The notes below the pieces were generated by a model. The model made no database searches. It had not been told where the DNA came from and saw only the letters and a program-made list of their open reading frames with translations. A program made the position numbers and the translations under genes. A DNA stretch of 6,867 nt, taken from an uncultured Eubacteriales bacterium. GTDB lineage: Bacteria > Bacillota > Clostridia > Oscillospirales > Acutalibacteraceae. Shown piece after piece: positions 1 to 5,398 of the stretch. The stretch spans positions 1-6,867 of the forward strand of contig CAKTTT010000128.1 of assembly GCA_934615635.1 (NCBI GenBank), read 5' to 3'. Within the stretch, counting starts at the first letter, position 1, and the number at the start of each line of letters is the position of its first letter.

Positions 1-690
1 GATGCGGTCCGCCTGCTGGGGCTCAAAACACCCCTGCCCACCTCCGAGCCGGCCCAAACCGTGCTGCGGGAGCTGATGGAGGAGGCGCGGCAGACGCCGT
101 ATGCCCGCCTGATCTCCGAGCGGCTGCTGCGTTCCATGGCCAAGGCGAAATACAGCGAGAACCCCCTGGGCCATTATGGATTGGCGCTGCAGGATTACTG
201 TCATTTCACCTCGCCGATCCGCCGGTATCCGGATCTGGCCATCCACCGGATTTTATCGGATTATCTGGCGCATACTCCCAAGGCGGCCCTGTTCGAGCGG
301 TACGGCGCTTTTGTCCGAACGGCGGCCGACAGCTCCACCGATTGCGAAATCCGCGCCATGACCGCGGAGCGGGAATGTGAGGCCTGCTACAAGGCTGAAT
401 ATATGGCCGGATTCCTGGGAAAGGTGTTTACCGGCGTCGTCTCCTCCGTGACAGAATTCGGGCTATATGTGGAGCTGCCCAACACGGTGGAGGGCATGAT
501 CCGGCTGGAGAATCTGTCCGAGGAGCCGGTGCGTTTCGACGGCGGGGCCTCCGTCATAGACCGTAACGGCCGCCCTCTTTATACCATCGGGGATAAAATG
601 GATATCCAGGTGGCGGCGTGCGACATCTCCACCGGCAGAATTTCCTTTGTGCCCGCCGGACCGCTGGGAGGGCCGCGGGGGGACAGATAG
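1..690 (+). CDS. rnr: Ribonuclease R, C-terminal part (5' end outside window)
   Basis: RNase R is a processive 3'-to-5' exoribonuclease that degrades structured RNA and helps in RNA quality control. The reading frame is open from base 1 to the TAG at 688-690, giving 229 visible residues of a protein that is usually 700-800 residues. The RNB family signature FTSPIRRYPDL lies at fragment residues 69-79, followed by the usual AIHR. An S1 RNA-binding domain covers about residues 140-218 (GKVFTGVVSSVTEFGLYVEL and onward). RNase II shares the RNB signature, but the S1 spacing and end suit the RNase R/VacB branch better. The tail ends PLGGPRGDR and lacks the long lysine-rich extension of many RNase R proteins. 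SmpB, a frequent rnr neighbour in Firmicutes, does not follow here. The catalytic aspartates and cold-shock domains would lie upstream of the window. Confidence 0.93.
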   Translation, partial: DAVRLLGLKTPLPTSEPAQTVLRELMEEARQTPYARLISERLLRSMAKAKYSENPLGHYGLALQDYCHFTSPIRRYPDLAIHRILSDYLAHTPKAALFERYGAFVRTAADSSTDCEIRAMTAERECEACYKAEYMAGFLGKVFTGVVSSVTEFGLYVELPNTVEGMIRLENLSEEPVRFDGGASVIDRNGRPLYTIGDKMDIQVAACDISTGRISFVPAGPLGGPRGDR

Positions 691-747
691 AGCCGGATAT
701 GCCGCCTCTCTGCAGCCGGGAAACTTTTTCCTCCGGTGTTTAACCTG

Positions 748-777
748 TCATATTCCGCCCATACTAAGCATAAGAAT
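748..777 (+). promoter_or_regulatory. Candidate sigma-E-type promoter for the yaaL-bofA unit
   Basis: TCATATT at 748-754 matches the Bacillus sigma-E -35 consensus (K-M-ATATT) at every position. Exactly 14 bases later CATAAGAA begins at 769, matching the first four bases of the -10 consensus CATACAnT but little beyond. The placement, 23 bases before the DUF2508 start, is right for a promoter, and bofA is a mother-cell sigma-E gene in B. subtilis. The weak second half of the -10 keeps confidence moderate. The rest of the rnr-yaaL gap (691-747) shows only an imperfect CCGG-based hairpin around 716-736 and no clear terminator, so read-through from rnr is also possible. Confidence 0.42.
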
Positions 778-799
778 TTTTTGGAAGGGCGGGAAGAAG

Positions 800-1057
800 A
801 TGGGGAACGCTTTAAAGAAAGCTCTTGTTAAAACGGAGGAACAGCCCCACGAACTCCTGACAGCGATTCGCGATACATGCCGCCGGATGGACAATGCCAA
901 GCTGCGTTTTGAAATGGAAAGCGACAGCGATTTGATTGAAGCGTGCATTTACGAGATGGAATCGCTGCGGGCCCGGTACCGTTACCTGCTGCGGATGGCC
1001 CGGATGCAGGGGATCACGGCGCCCGGAATGACGCAGGTGGAGGAAAAGGGCGGCTGA
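800..1057 (+). CDS. YaaL-like DUF2508 family protein
   Basis: This is a small soluble protein of 85 residues with no known biochemical role. I assign it to the DUF2508/YaaL family from its size, its charged helical character, and above all its position directly before bofA, as yaaL precedes bofA in B. subtilis. Features visible are an N-terminal KKALVKTEE stretch, a helix with DTCRRMDNAKLRFEME, and a second helix YEMESLRARYRYLLRMAR, consistent with a helical hairpin. There is no signal peptide or membrane segment. The ATG at 800 was chosen because a purine-rich GGAAGGGCGGGAAG (783-796) precedes it; the frame extends upstream to 647 but would then overlap rnr and add family-atypical sequence. 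The gap to bofA is 52 bases, so the two are probably cotranscribed. The family call rests partly on context. Confidence 0.78.
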   Translation: MGNALKKALVKTEEQPHELLTAIRDTCRRMDNAKLRFEMESDSDLIEACIYEMESLRARYRYLLRMARMQGITAPGMTQVEEKGG

Positions 1058-1109
1058 TCCCGCCATGCGCCTGCCGTCCGGGAAAAACGCGGAAAGGCAT
1101 GGTCGACTG

Positions 1110-1382
1110 ATGGACTTGTGGCTGAAAATCGTGGTGGGAATCGTGGGAGCGGTCATGGTGATCGCGGTGGCGGCGGCCCTTTTCCGGACGGGGAAACCGG
1201 TCCGGTCGCTGGCGGGTTCCGGTATTCAGGGGATTTGCGCTCTGGCAGCGGTCAACGTGGCGGGCGCTTTCACCAGCGTTTCCCTGGGGCTGAACCTGTT
1301 TTCCGGGCTGGTGTGTCTGGTGCTGGGCATCCCCGGCGTGATCGGTCTGCTGCTGCTCAAGCTGCTGTTCAATATGGGATGA
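1110..1382 (+). CDS. bofA: BofA, inhibitor of pro-sigma-K processing
   Basis: BofA is an integral membrane protein of the outer forespore membrane. In B. subtilis it works with SpoIVFA to restrain the intramembrane protease SpoIVFB until the forespore signal arrives. From ATG 1110 the product is 90 residues, close to the 87 of B. subtilis BofA. A first membrane segment spans about residues 5-25, and a second hydrophobic block about 41-87. The family core is clear: VNVAG near residue 48, GLNLFSG at 60-66, and LGIPGVIGLLLL at 72-83. Asn49 and Asn62 have the same 13-residue spacing as Asn48 and Asn61 of B. subtilis, which are reported as important for inhibition; the nearby Thr64 is a Ser here. 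GGAAAGG (1091-1097) lies 12 bases before this start. An ATG at 1065 would add 15 polar residues (105 aa) and has a weaker site. Confidence 0.88.
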   Translation: MDLWLKIVVGIVGAVMVIAVAAALFRTGKPVRSLAGSGIQGICALAAVNVAGAFTSVSLGLNLFSGLVCLVLGIPGVIGLLLLKLLFNMG

Positions 1383-1404
1383 CGGCTATTGGCAGGTGAA
1401 AAAT

Positions 1405-1447
1405 AAGGATAAGGGCGCTGCTTTTCTTGCAGCGCCCTTATCCTTTT
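1405..1447. terminator. Bidirectional intrinsic terminator between bofA and trhA
   Basis: The arms AAGGATAAGGGCGCTGC (1405-1421) and its exact reverse complement (1429-1445) form a perfect 17-bp stem with a 7-base loop. On the plus strand the stem ends in a T run (1444-1447), serving bofA. On the minus strand the stem is followed directly by ATTTTT (1399-1404 read in reverse), serving trhA. The convergent gene arrangement makes a shared terminator logical. Confidence 0.9.
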
Positions 1448-1479
1448 GCGTGGGTTCCGCTTTTTGGCCGAAGATGAAA

Positions 1480-1503
1480 GGGCTCCGATAGAATCCGGAG
1501 TCC
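1480..1503. repeat. Small hairpin in the trhA 3' region
   Basis: GGGCTCCG (1480-1487) pairs with CGGAGTCC (1496-1503) through 8 pairs including one G-U, with an 8-base loop. On the minus strand it lies 35 bases after the trhA stop and is followed by CCCTTTC. It could be a weak upstream terminator or a 3'-end stabiliser ahead of the much stronger shared terminator, or it may do nothing. Confidence 0.3.
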
Positions 1504-1537
1504 TTTGCGCCTATGAAAATCGAAGCCGCCCGGCCGC

Positions 1538-2191
1538 CTACATCACGTAGAACAGGATACAGAGGTAATGCAACGCTGCTCCGGCAAAAACGAACAGGTG
1601 CCAGATGGAATGCATATAGCGGATATTTTTCAGCGCATAGAACACCAGCCCGGCGGTATAGGCCACGCCGCCGCTGACCAGCAGCAGGATCCCCGCCGGC
1701 TCCATCACCTTGATCAGGGGACCGATGGCGGCGATGACGCACCAGCCGCTGGCAATGTAGCAGATCATGGAAACGACCTTGAATCGCTCTATGCTGATGG
1801 CGTTAAGGATGATGCCGAAAATGGCCGCGCCCCATACCACGCCGAAGATGGTCCAGCCCACCCAGCCGCGCAGCGCCACCAGGGTGAAGGGGGTATAGGT
1901 GCCCGCGATGAGAAGGTAGATGGTGGCGTGATCAAAGATCCGCAGTACCTCCTTGGCCTTGGGATTGGCCAGGGCATGGTATAGGCAGGACATGGTGAAC
2001 AGAATAATCATACTGGCGCCGTATATGGAGGCGCTGACCACCTTCCATGGATCCCCGGTGGTTTTCAGCAGCAGCAGGACAGTGCCGGCCACGGCCAGCA
2101 GGGCGCCGAGACCGTGGGTAGCGGCATTGGCGATTTCCTCCATAATGGAATAGCGGCTGCCGGGTTTTCTGGCTGTCAGCGATACAGACAT
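1538..2191 (-). CDS. trhA: TrhA / hemolysin III family membrane protein
   Basis: This is a 217-residue polytopic membrane protein of the hemolysin III (UPF0073, PAQR/CREST) family, with about seven hydrophobic segments. Bacterial members such as B. subtilis YplQ are now called TrhA and linked to membrane homeostasis; the hemolysin name comes from one Bacillus cereus gene and need not describe function. The family signatures are all present: EEIANAATHG (residues 18-27), SCLYH with Ser68 and His72, FDH with Asp87, AGTYTP (96-101), and HSIWH with His194 and His198 before the C-terminus. In this superfamily the Ser/His/Asp plus HxxxH set forms a metal-dependent hydrolase-like site, so the site appears intact. 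The ATG at 2191 has GGAAAGG about 11 bases upstream. The gene stands alone, facing bofA and diverging from the malic enzyme gene. Confidence 0.93.
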   Translation of the reverse strand: MSVSLTARKPGSRYSIMEEIANAATHGLGALLAVAGTVLLLLKTTGDPWKVVSASIYGASMIILFTMSCLYHALANPKAKEVLRIFDHATIYLLIAGTYTPFTLVALRGWVGWTIFGVVWGAAIFGIILNAISIERFKVVSMICYIASGWCVIAAIGPLIKVMEPAGILLLVSGGVAYTAGLVFYALKNIRYMHSIWHLFVFAGAALHYLCILFYVM

Positions 2192-2259
2192 GGAATCAGA
2201 TCCTTTCCGAACCTTGCTTTAAGGGTTCTTAGCGTGAATATAGGATATCATAATCACGA

Positions 2260-2288
2260 AATATAATCAATAGAAAAACATATTACAA
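2260..2288 (-). promoter_or_regulatory. Candidate sigma-A promoter for trhA
   Basis: Read on the minus strand, TTGTAA (2288-2283) is followed after 17 bases by TATATT (2265-2260). This gives 4/6 and 5/6 matches to the vegetative consensus with ideal spacing, and predicts a leader of roughly 60 bases before trhA. In such an AT-rich stretch other matches are possible, for example TTGATT and TATCCT slightly downstream. Confidence 0.42.
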
Positions 2289-2306
2289 TTTATTAAATTA
2301 TTGTAA
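2283..2306. repeat. Inverted repeat TTACAAT-N10-ATTGTAA, possible operator
   Basis: TTACAAT (2283-2289) and ATTGTAA (2300-2306) are exact reverse complements separated by 10 AT-rich bases, putting the half-site centres 17 bases apart. The left arm coincides with the -35 hexamer of the candidate trhA promoter, a position where a dimeric repressor could act. The spacer does not match a Fur/PerR (7-1-7) or Rex layout, so I cannot name a regulator. Confidence 0.35.
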
Positions 2307-2328
2307 ATAGTTTTAATAACTAGATATA

Positions 2329-2356
2329 TTGACCGCTGTGTTTTTCTTAGTATCTT
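2329..2356 (+). promoter_or_regulatory. Candidate sigma-A promoter for the malic enzyme-folC unit
   Basis: TTGACC (2329-2334) matches the -35 consensus at 5 of 6 positions. TATCTT (2351-2356) matches the -10 at 4 of 6, with a 16-base spacer. Transcription would start near 2363, leaving a leader of about 60 bases containing the hairpin at 2385-2411. TATGCT at 2373 is an alternative -10 without a good -35. Confidence 0.4.
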
Positions 2357-2384
2357 TTCTTTTCCACGGTTTTATGCTAAACTA

Positions 2385-2415
2385 TTCCGGTAAAACAGCT
2401 TTTAACCGGAAAGGA
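2385..2415 (+). promoter_or_regulatory. Leader hairpin touching the malic enzyme ribosome binding site
   Basis: TTCCGGT (2385-2391) pairs exactly with ACCGGAA (2405-2411). After one A-A mismatch three more A-T pairs close a five-base loop (2396-2400). The right arm contains GGAA, the first half of the ribosome binding site GGAAAGGA (2408-2415). If formed in the mRNA it would partly hide that site; as DNA it could be an operator instead. The site lies 8 bases before ATG 2424, which decides this start over the TTG at 2418, only 2 bases away. Confidence 0.4.
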
Positions 2416-2423
2416 CGTTGACT

Positions 2424-3596
2424 ATGGATTATGCAGCCGAATCGCTCAAACGGCATTATGAATGGAAGGGGAAGATCGAGGTAATCTGCCGGGCGCCGCT
2501 GAAAACCCGGGAGGATCTGTCCCTGGCCTATACCCCCGGCGTTGCGCAGCCCTGTCTGGAGATTCAGAAGGATGTGGACAAGAGCTATGAGCTGACCCGG
2601 CGTTCCAACCTGGTGGCGGTGGTCACCGACGGCACGGCGGTGCTGGGACTGGGAGATATCGGGCCGGAAGCAGGGATGCCGGTAATGGAGGGCAAATGCG
2701 CCCTGTTCAAGGCTTTTGGAGATGTGGATGCGATCCCGCTGTGTGTGCGTTCCAAGGATGTGGAGGAGATTGTGCGCACCGTTTCCCTGCTGGCCGGCAG
2801 TTTCGGCGGCATCAATTTAGAGGATATCGCCGCTCCCCGCTGCTTTGAAATCGAGAAAAGGCTGAAGGAGTGCTGCGATATCCCGATCTTCCACGACGAC
2901 CAGCATGGGACCGCGGTGGTCACGCTGGCCGCCCTGCTCAACGCCCTGAAGCTGACGGGAAGATCCTTGGAGAATATCCGGGTGGTCACCAGCGGCGCGG
3001 GGGCGGCGGGAATCGCCATCATCCGGCTGCTGCTGTCCATGGGGCTGCAGGATGTGGTGCTGTGCGACCGTCAGGGCGCTATCTATCAGGGCCGGGAGGG
3101 GCTCAACGCCGTGAAGGAGGAGATGGCCCTCCTGACCAATCGTGAAAAGCGAAAGGGCTCGCTGGCGGATGTGCTGAAGGGGGCGGATGTGTTCATTGGC
3201 GTGTCGGCCCCGGGCTGCGTCACCCCCGACATGGTGCGGAGCATGAAGGAGGGGGCCATTTTGTTCCCCATGGCCAACCCGGTGCCCGAGATCCTGCCGG
3301 AGCTGGCCCGGGTAGCGGTGGCGGCGGTAATCGGCACCGGCCGCAGCGATTTCCCCAACCAGATCAACAATGTGCTGGCTTTCCCGGGGATTTTTCGCGG
3401 GGCGTTGGATGTGCGGGCCAGCGATATCAACGACGCCATGAAGGTGGCGGCCGCCCGGGCGATTGCGGAGCTGGTTCCGGCGGAGGAGCTGTGCGCCGAC
3501 TATATCATCCCTAGTGCCCTGGATCCCGCCGTGGCGCCCGCCGTGGCGGCCGCCGTAGCCCAGGCGGCCCGGGACAGCGGCGTGGCGCGTATTTGA
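2424..3596 (+). CDS. Malic enzyme (malate dehydrogenase, oxaloacetate-decarboxylating)
   Basis: Malic enzyme converts malate to pyruvate and CO2 with reduction of NAD(P)+, in the cytosol, linking C4 acids to pyruvate. The 390-residue product is the short prokaryotic type. Catalytic Tyr36 lies in SLAYTPGVA and the general base Lys91 in MEGKCALFK. Metal ligands are expected at Glu133-Asp134 (NLEDIAAP) and Asp159 (FHDDQHGTA). The nucleotide-binding domain has a GAGAAG loop (191-196) and Asp215 at the end of the next strand (VVLCDR), which favours NAD+ over NADP+. The C-terminal half keeps ANPVPE and FPNQINNVLAFPG. The family is intact end to end. Its stop codon shares one base with the folC start, so the two genes are probably cotranscribed and coupled. 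B. subtilis paralogues are maeA/maeB/ytsJ; I cannot choose a symbol with confidence. Confidence 0.95.
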   Translation: MDYAAESLKRHYEWKGKIEVICRAPLKTREDLSLAYTPGVAQPCLEIQKDVDKSYELTRRSNLVAVVTDGTAVLGLGDIGPEAGMPVMEGKCALFKAFGDVDAIPLCVRSKDVEEIVRTVSLLAGSFGGINLEDIAAPRCFEIEKRLKECCDIPIFHDDQHGTAVVTLAALLNALKLTGRSLENIRVVTSGAGAAGIAIIRLLLSMGLQDVVLCDRQGAIYQGREGLNAVKEEMALLTNREKRKGSLADVLKGADVFIGVSAPGCVTPDMVRSMKEGAILFPMANPVPEILPELARVAVAAVIGTGRSDFPNQINNVLAFPGIFRGALDVRASDINDAMKVAAARAIAELVPAEELCADYIIPSALDPAVAPAVAAAVAQAARDSGVARI

Positions 3597-4873
3597 TGAT
3601 GACCTATTCACAGGCCACGGCCTTGCTGGAAGCGAGAAAAGCCGCCGGTATGCAGATGGGACTGGAGCGGATGACGGCCGCTATGGAGCTGCTGGGAAGG
3701 CCCCAGGAGCGGCTGCGGGTCGTCCATATCGCGGGTACCAATGGGAAGGGCTCCACCGGCGCTATGATCCGTTCGATCCTCACTTCGGCCGGCTACCGGG
3801 TGGGCGGATATGAGTCCCCGGCGGTGACGGGGCTGCGGGATATCATCACCATCGGCGGCGAAGGCATCCGGGAGGAACGCTTCGCCGCTCTGACCCAGCG
3901 GCTTTTGGCGCTGGAACCGCGGTTTGAGGAGCTGGGAAGGCTCACCGAATTTGAATTTACCACCGCCCTGGCCTACCTGTATTTCGCGGAGGAGAAAACC
4001 GATCTGTGCGTGGTGGAATGCGGTCTGGGTGGCCGGGATGACGCCACCAATGTGATCGGTCCCCCGCTGGCCGCGGTGCTGACCCCTGTGGCGCTGGATC
4101 ATACCGCTCTGCTGGGAGATACTATTCAGGAAATAACGACTGTTAAATGCGGCATCTGCAAGCCCCCCTGCACGGTGATTTCTTCCCCGGGACAGACAGC
4201 GGAGGCGCTGGGCGTTATCATGGAGACGGCCGCCGCCCGGGGGCTGACCGTGCGGATTCCCAATGCGGCGGCTGCGCCGATTACGGAGGAGGAGCCGGGC
4301 AGGCTGGCGTTTGTTTACGGCGGCCGGCGGTATATTCTCCGGCTTACGGGGAGCTTTCAGCGGGATAATGCGCTGACCGCGCTGGAGGTTGCCTCCTGTT
4401 TGGAAGAAAAGGGCTTTTCCATTCCAGACGAGGCGAAGGAGGCGGGACTCGCGGGGGTGGTCATGCCCTGCCGGCAGGAGATTCTGCGGCGGACTCCGCT
4501 GCTGATGCTGGACGGCGCCCATAATCCCCATGGCCTCGCGGCGCTGGCGGAGACGTTGCGGCGGATGCCGGAGGCGGGCTCCCTCACGCTGCTGGTGGGG
4601 ATGCTGCGGGATAAGAACACCGCCGCCTGCGCCGCTCTGCTGGGGCCGCTGTGCCGGCATATCGTCTGCTGCACTCCCGGCGGGACCGACAGGGCGCTGC
4701 CCGGCGAGGAGCTGGCGGCACAGATGCGCCCCTATTGCCCAGAGACAATCGCGGCAGCGGCGCCTGGCGAGGCGCTGGAACTGGCTTGGGAAAAGGCGGC
4801 AGGCGGCCCGCTGCTGATCGCCGGCTCCTTTTATCTGTGCCGGGAACTGCGTCCCCGGCTGCAAGGTTTATGA
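3596..4873 (+). CDS. folC: Folylpolyglutamate synthase / dihydrofolate synthase
   Basis: FolC adds glutamate to folates, and often to dihydropteroate, using ATP; it belongs to the Mur ligase superfamily and is cytosolic. From ATG 3596 the product is 425 residues, normal for the family. The P-loop GTNGKGST is at 47-54. TEFEFTTALAYLYF and ECGLGGRDDATN (141-152) form the ATP/metal region, and LTPVALDHTALLGDTI follows. Lys184 in VKCGI occupies the position of the carbamylated lysine (usually EKAGI). GSFQRDNALTALE and DGAHNP (306-311) mark the C-terminal domain. Departures from the common pattern are YESPAV where SPHL is usual and MPCRQE where PGR(F/L)E is usual. The start overlaps the malic enzyme stop (TGATG) with only a weak ribosome binding site, so translation is probably coupled; ATG 3599 is also possible. 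Confidence 0.93.
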   Translation: MMTYSQATALLEARKAAGMQMGLERMTAAMELLGRPQERLRVVHIAGTNGKGSTGAMIRSILTSAGYRVGGYESPAVTGLRDIITIGGEGIREERFAALTQRLLALEPRFEELGRLTEFEFTTALAYLYFAEEKTDLCVVECGLGGRDDATNVIGPPLAAVLTPVALDHTALLGDTIQEITTVKCGICKPPCTVISSPGQTAEALGVIMETAAARGLTVRIPNAAAAPITEEEPGRLAFVYGGRRYILRLTGSFQRDNALTALEVASCLEEKGFSIPDEAKEAGLAGVVMPCRQEILRRTPLLMLDGAHNPHGLAALAETLRRMPEAGSLTLLVGMLRDKNTAACAALLGPLCRHIVCCTPGGTDRALPGEELAAQMRPYCPETIAAAAPGEALELAWEKAAGGPLLIAGSFYLCRELRPRLQGL

Positions 4874-4906
4874 CGGTTACTGGTTTTATGAAACGATGCG
4901 ACCGTG

Positions 4907-4913
4907 TTCGACA
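4907..4913 (-). promoter_or_regulatory. Spo0A box upstream of the spoIIA operon
   Basis: TTCGACA is the exact reverse complement of the Spo0A box TGTCGAA and is the only perfect copy I found in the window. It lies 132 bases before the spoIIAA start. In B. subtilis spoIIA is activated by phosphorylated Spo0A, so a box here fits. A degenerate second copy (GACGACA, 5 of 7) lies at 4950-4956. Confidence 0.55.
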
Positions 4914-4939
4914 GAAAACGCCGCGTATCGGCGGGATTC
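4911..4939 (+). promoter_or_regulatory. Weak sigma-H-like promoter candidate for spoIIA
   Basis: ACAGAAAAC (4911-4919) resembles the sigma-H -35 element (about RnAGGAwWW) with two departures. After 11 bases GCGGGATTC (4931-4939) resembles the -10 (RnnGAATww), also with two departures. The spacing suits sigma-H, and the Spo0A box overlaps the upstream edge, as in Spo0A-activated spoIIA promoters. The match is imperfect and the resulting transcript would cross the terminator at 4981-5012. Confidence 0.28.
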
Positions 4940-4980
4940 CACCGGCTGCGACGACAAATTTCCCGCGCATTTTGGCGGAC

Positions 4981-5012
4981 AAGCCCCTATCCTATTGGAT
5001 AGGGGCTTTTTT
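4981..5012 (+). terminator. Intrinsic terminator between folC and spoIIAA
   Basis: AAGCCCCTATCC (4981-4992) and GGATAGGGGCTT (4997-5008) form a perfect 12-bp stem with a TATT tetraloop, followed by a run of six Ts (5007-5012). It is directional, with no matching T run on the minus strand. It ends the malic enzyme-folC unit 107 bases after folC, but sits between the Spo0A box and spoIIAA. Confidence 0.92.
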
Positions 5013-5044
5013 CTGCCCTTTTCAGATGAATCCGGAAAGGCGTG

Positions 5045-5380
5045 ATGAGATTGGTGATGCGGATAGAGACCACGGCGGACGAAACCACCGTCTGGCTGAC
5101 AGGGGAATTGGACCATCATGCGGCCAGGCAGCTCCGGCAGCAGGTGGATCTGGCGGTGGAGCGTACCCGGCCGCAGCGGCTGCGGCTGGATTTCAGCGAC
5201 GTCAGCTTTATGGACAGCTCGGGCATCGGGCTGATTATGGGACGTTACCGGCTGATGCAGCTGGAGGGCGGTACGTTAGTGGTGACCGGCGCTTCCGAGC
5301 GGCTGCGCAAAGTGATGCGGCTGGCCGGGCTGGATAGACTGGGCATTCTGCGGGAGACGGCGGACAGCGCGCAGGAATAG
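5045..5380 (+). CDS. spoIIAA: SpoIIAA, anti-sigma-F factor antagonist
   Basis: SpoIIAA is the STAS-domain anti-anti-sigma factor that, when dephosphorylated by SpoIIE, displaces sigma-F from SpoIIAB and so starts forespore gene expression. The 111-residue product is a single STAS domain. LTGELDHH (18-25) and FMDSSGIGLIMGRY (55-68) are nearly identical to B. subtilis. Starting at ATG 5045 places the phospho-accepting serine at Ser58 in MDSSG, the same number as in B. subtilis, which supports this start. GGAAAGG (5034-5040) lies only 4 bases before it, so the in-frame GTG at 5054 or ATG at 5057 remain possible and would shorten the N-terminus by 3-4 residues. It is the first gene of the spoIIA operon, 18 bases before spoIIAB. 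Confidence 0.95.
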   Translation: MRLVMRIETTADETTVWLTGELDHHAARQLRQQVDLAVERTRPQRLRLDFSDVSFMDSSGIGLIMGRYRLMQLEGGTLVVTGASERLRKVMRLAGLDRLGILRETADSAQE

Positions 5381-5398
5381 AAAGGAAGGAACATAAAA

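Larger units (their letters stand above)
2192..2423. other. AT-rich divergent intergenic region
   Basis: These 232 bases separate the start codons of trhA (leftward) and the malic enzyme gene (rightward). The middle, about 2230-2330, is strikingly AT-rich compared with the GC-rich genes on both sides. I see no coding potential. It contains candidate promoters for both directions, a TTACAAT/ATTGTAA dyad and a hairpin against the malic enzyme ribosome binding site, each listed separately. Confidence 0.8.

Noticed and set aside
647..799. N-terminal extension of the DUF2508 gene to 647
   Set aside because: It would overlap the rnr end, cross the candidate sigma-E promoter and lack a ribosome binding site; ATG 800 has a good one.
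3608..4864. A 418-codon open frame on the minus strand opposite folC, and a 264-codon one opposite the malic enzyme gene (2817-3611)
   Set aside because: Both lie antisense to strongly conserved genes. They are rich in Arg, Gly, His and Gln, as expected from GC-rich shadow frames, and show no recognisable domain.
4999..5031. Possible sigma-H promoter using ATAGGGGCT (4999-5007) and GATGAAT (5025-5031)
   Set aside because: The spacer is 17 bases instead of 11-12, the -35 lies in the terminator stem, and transcription would start in the spoIIAA ribosome binding site.
4651..5337. A 228-codon plus-strand frame spanning the end of folC, the terminator and spoIIAA
   Set aside because: It crosses a strong intrinsic terminator, overlaps two conserved genes in another frame and resembles no protein family.
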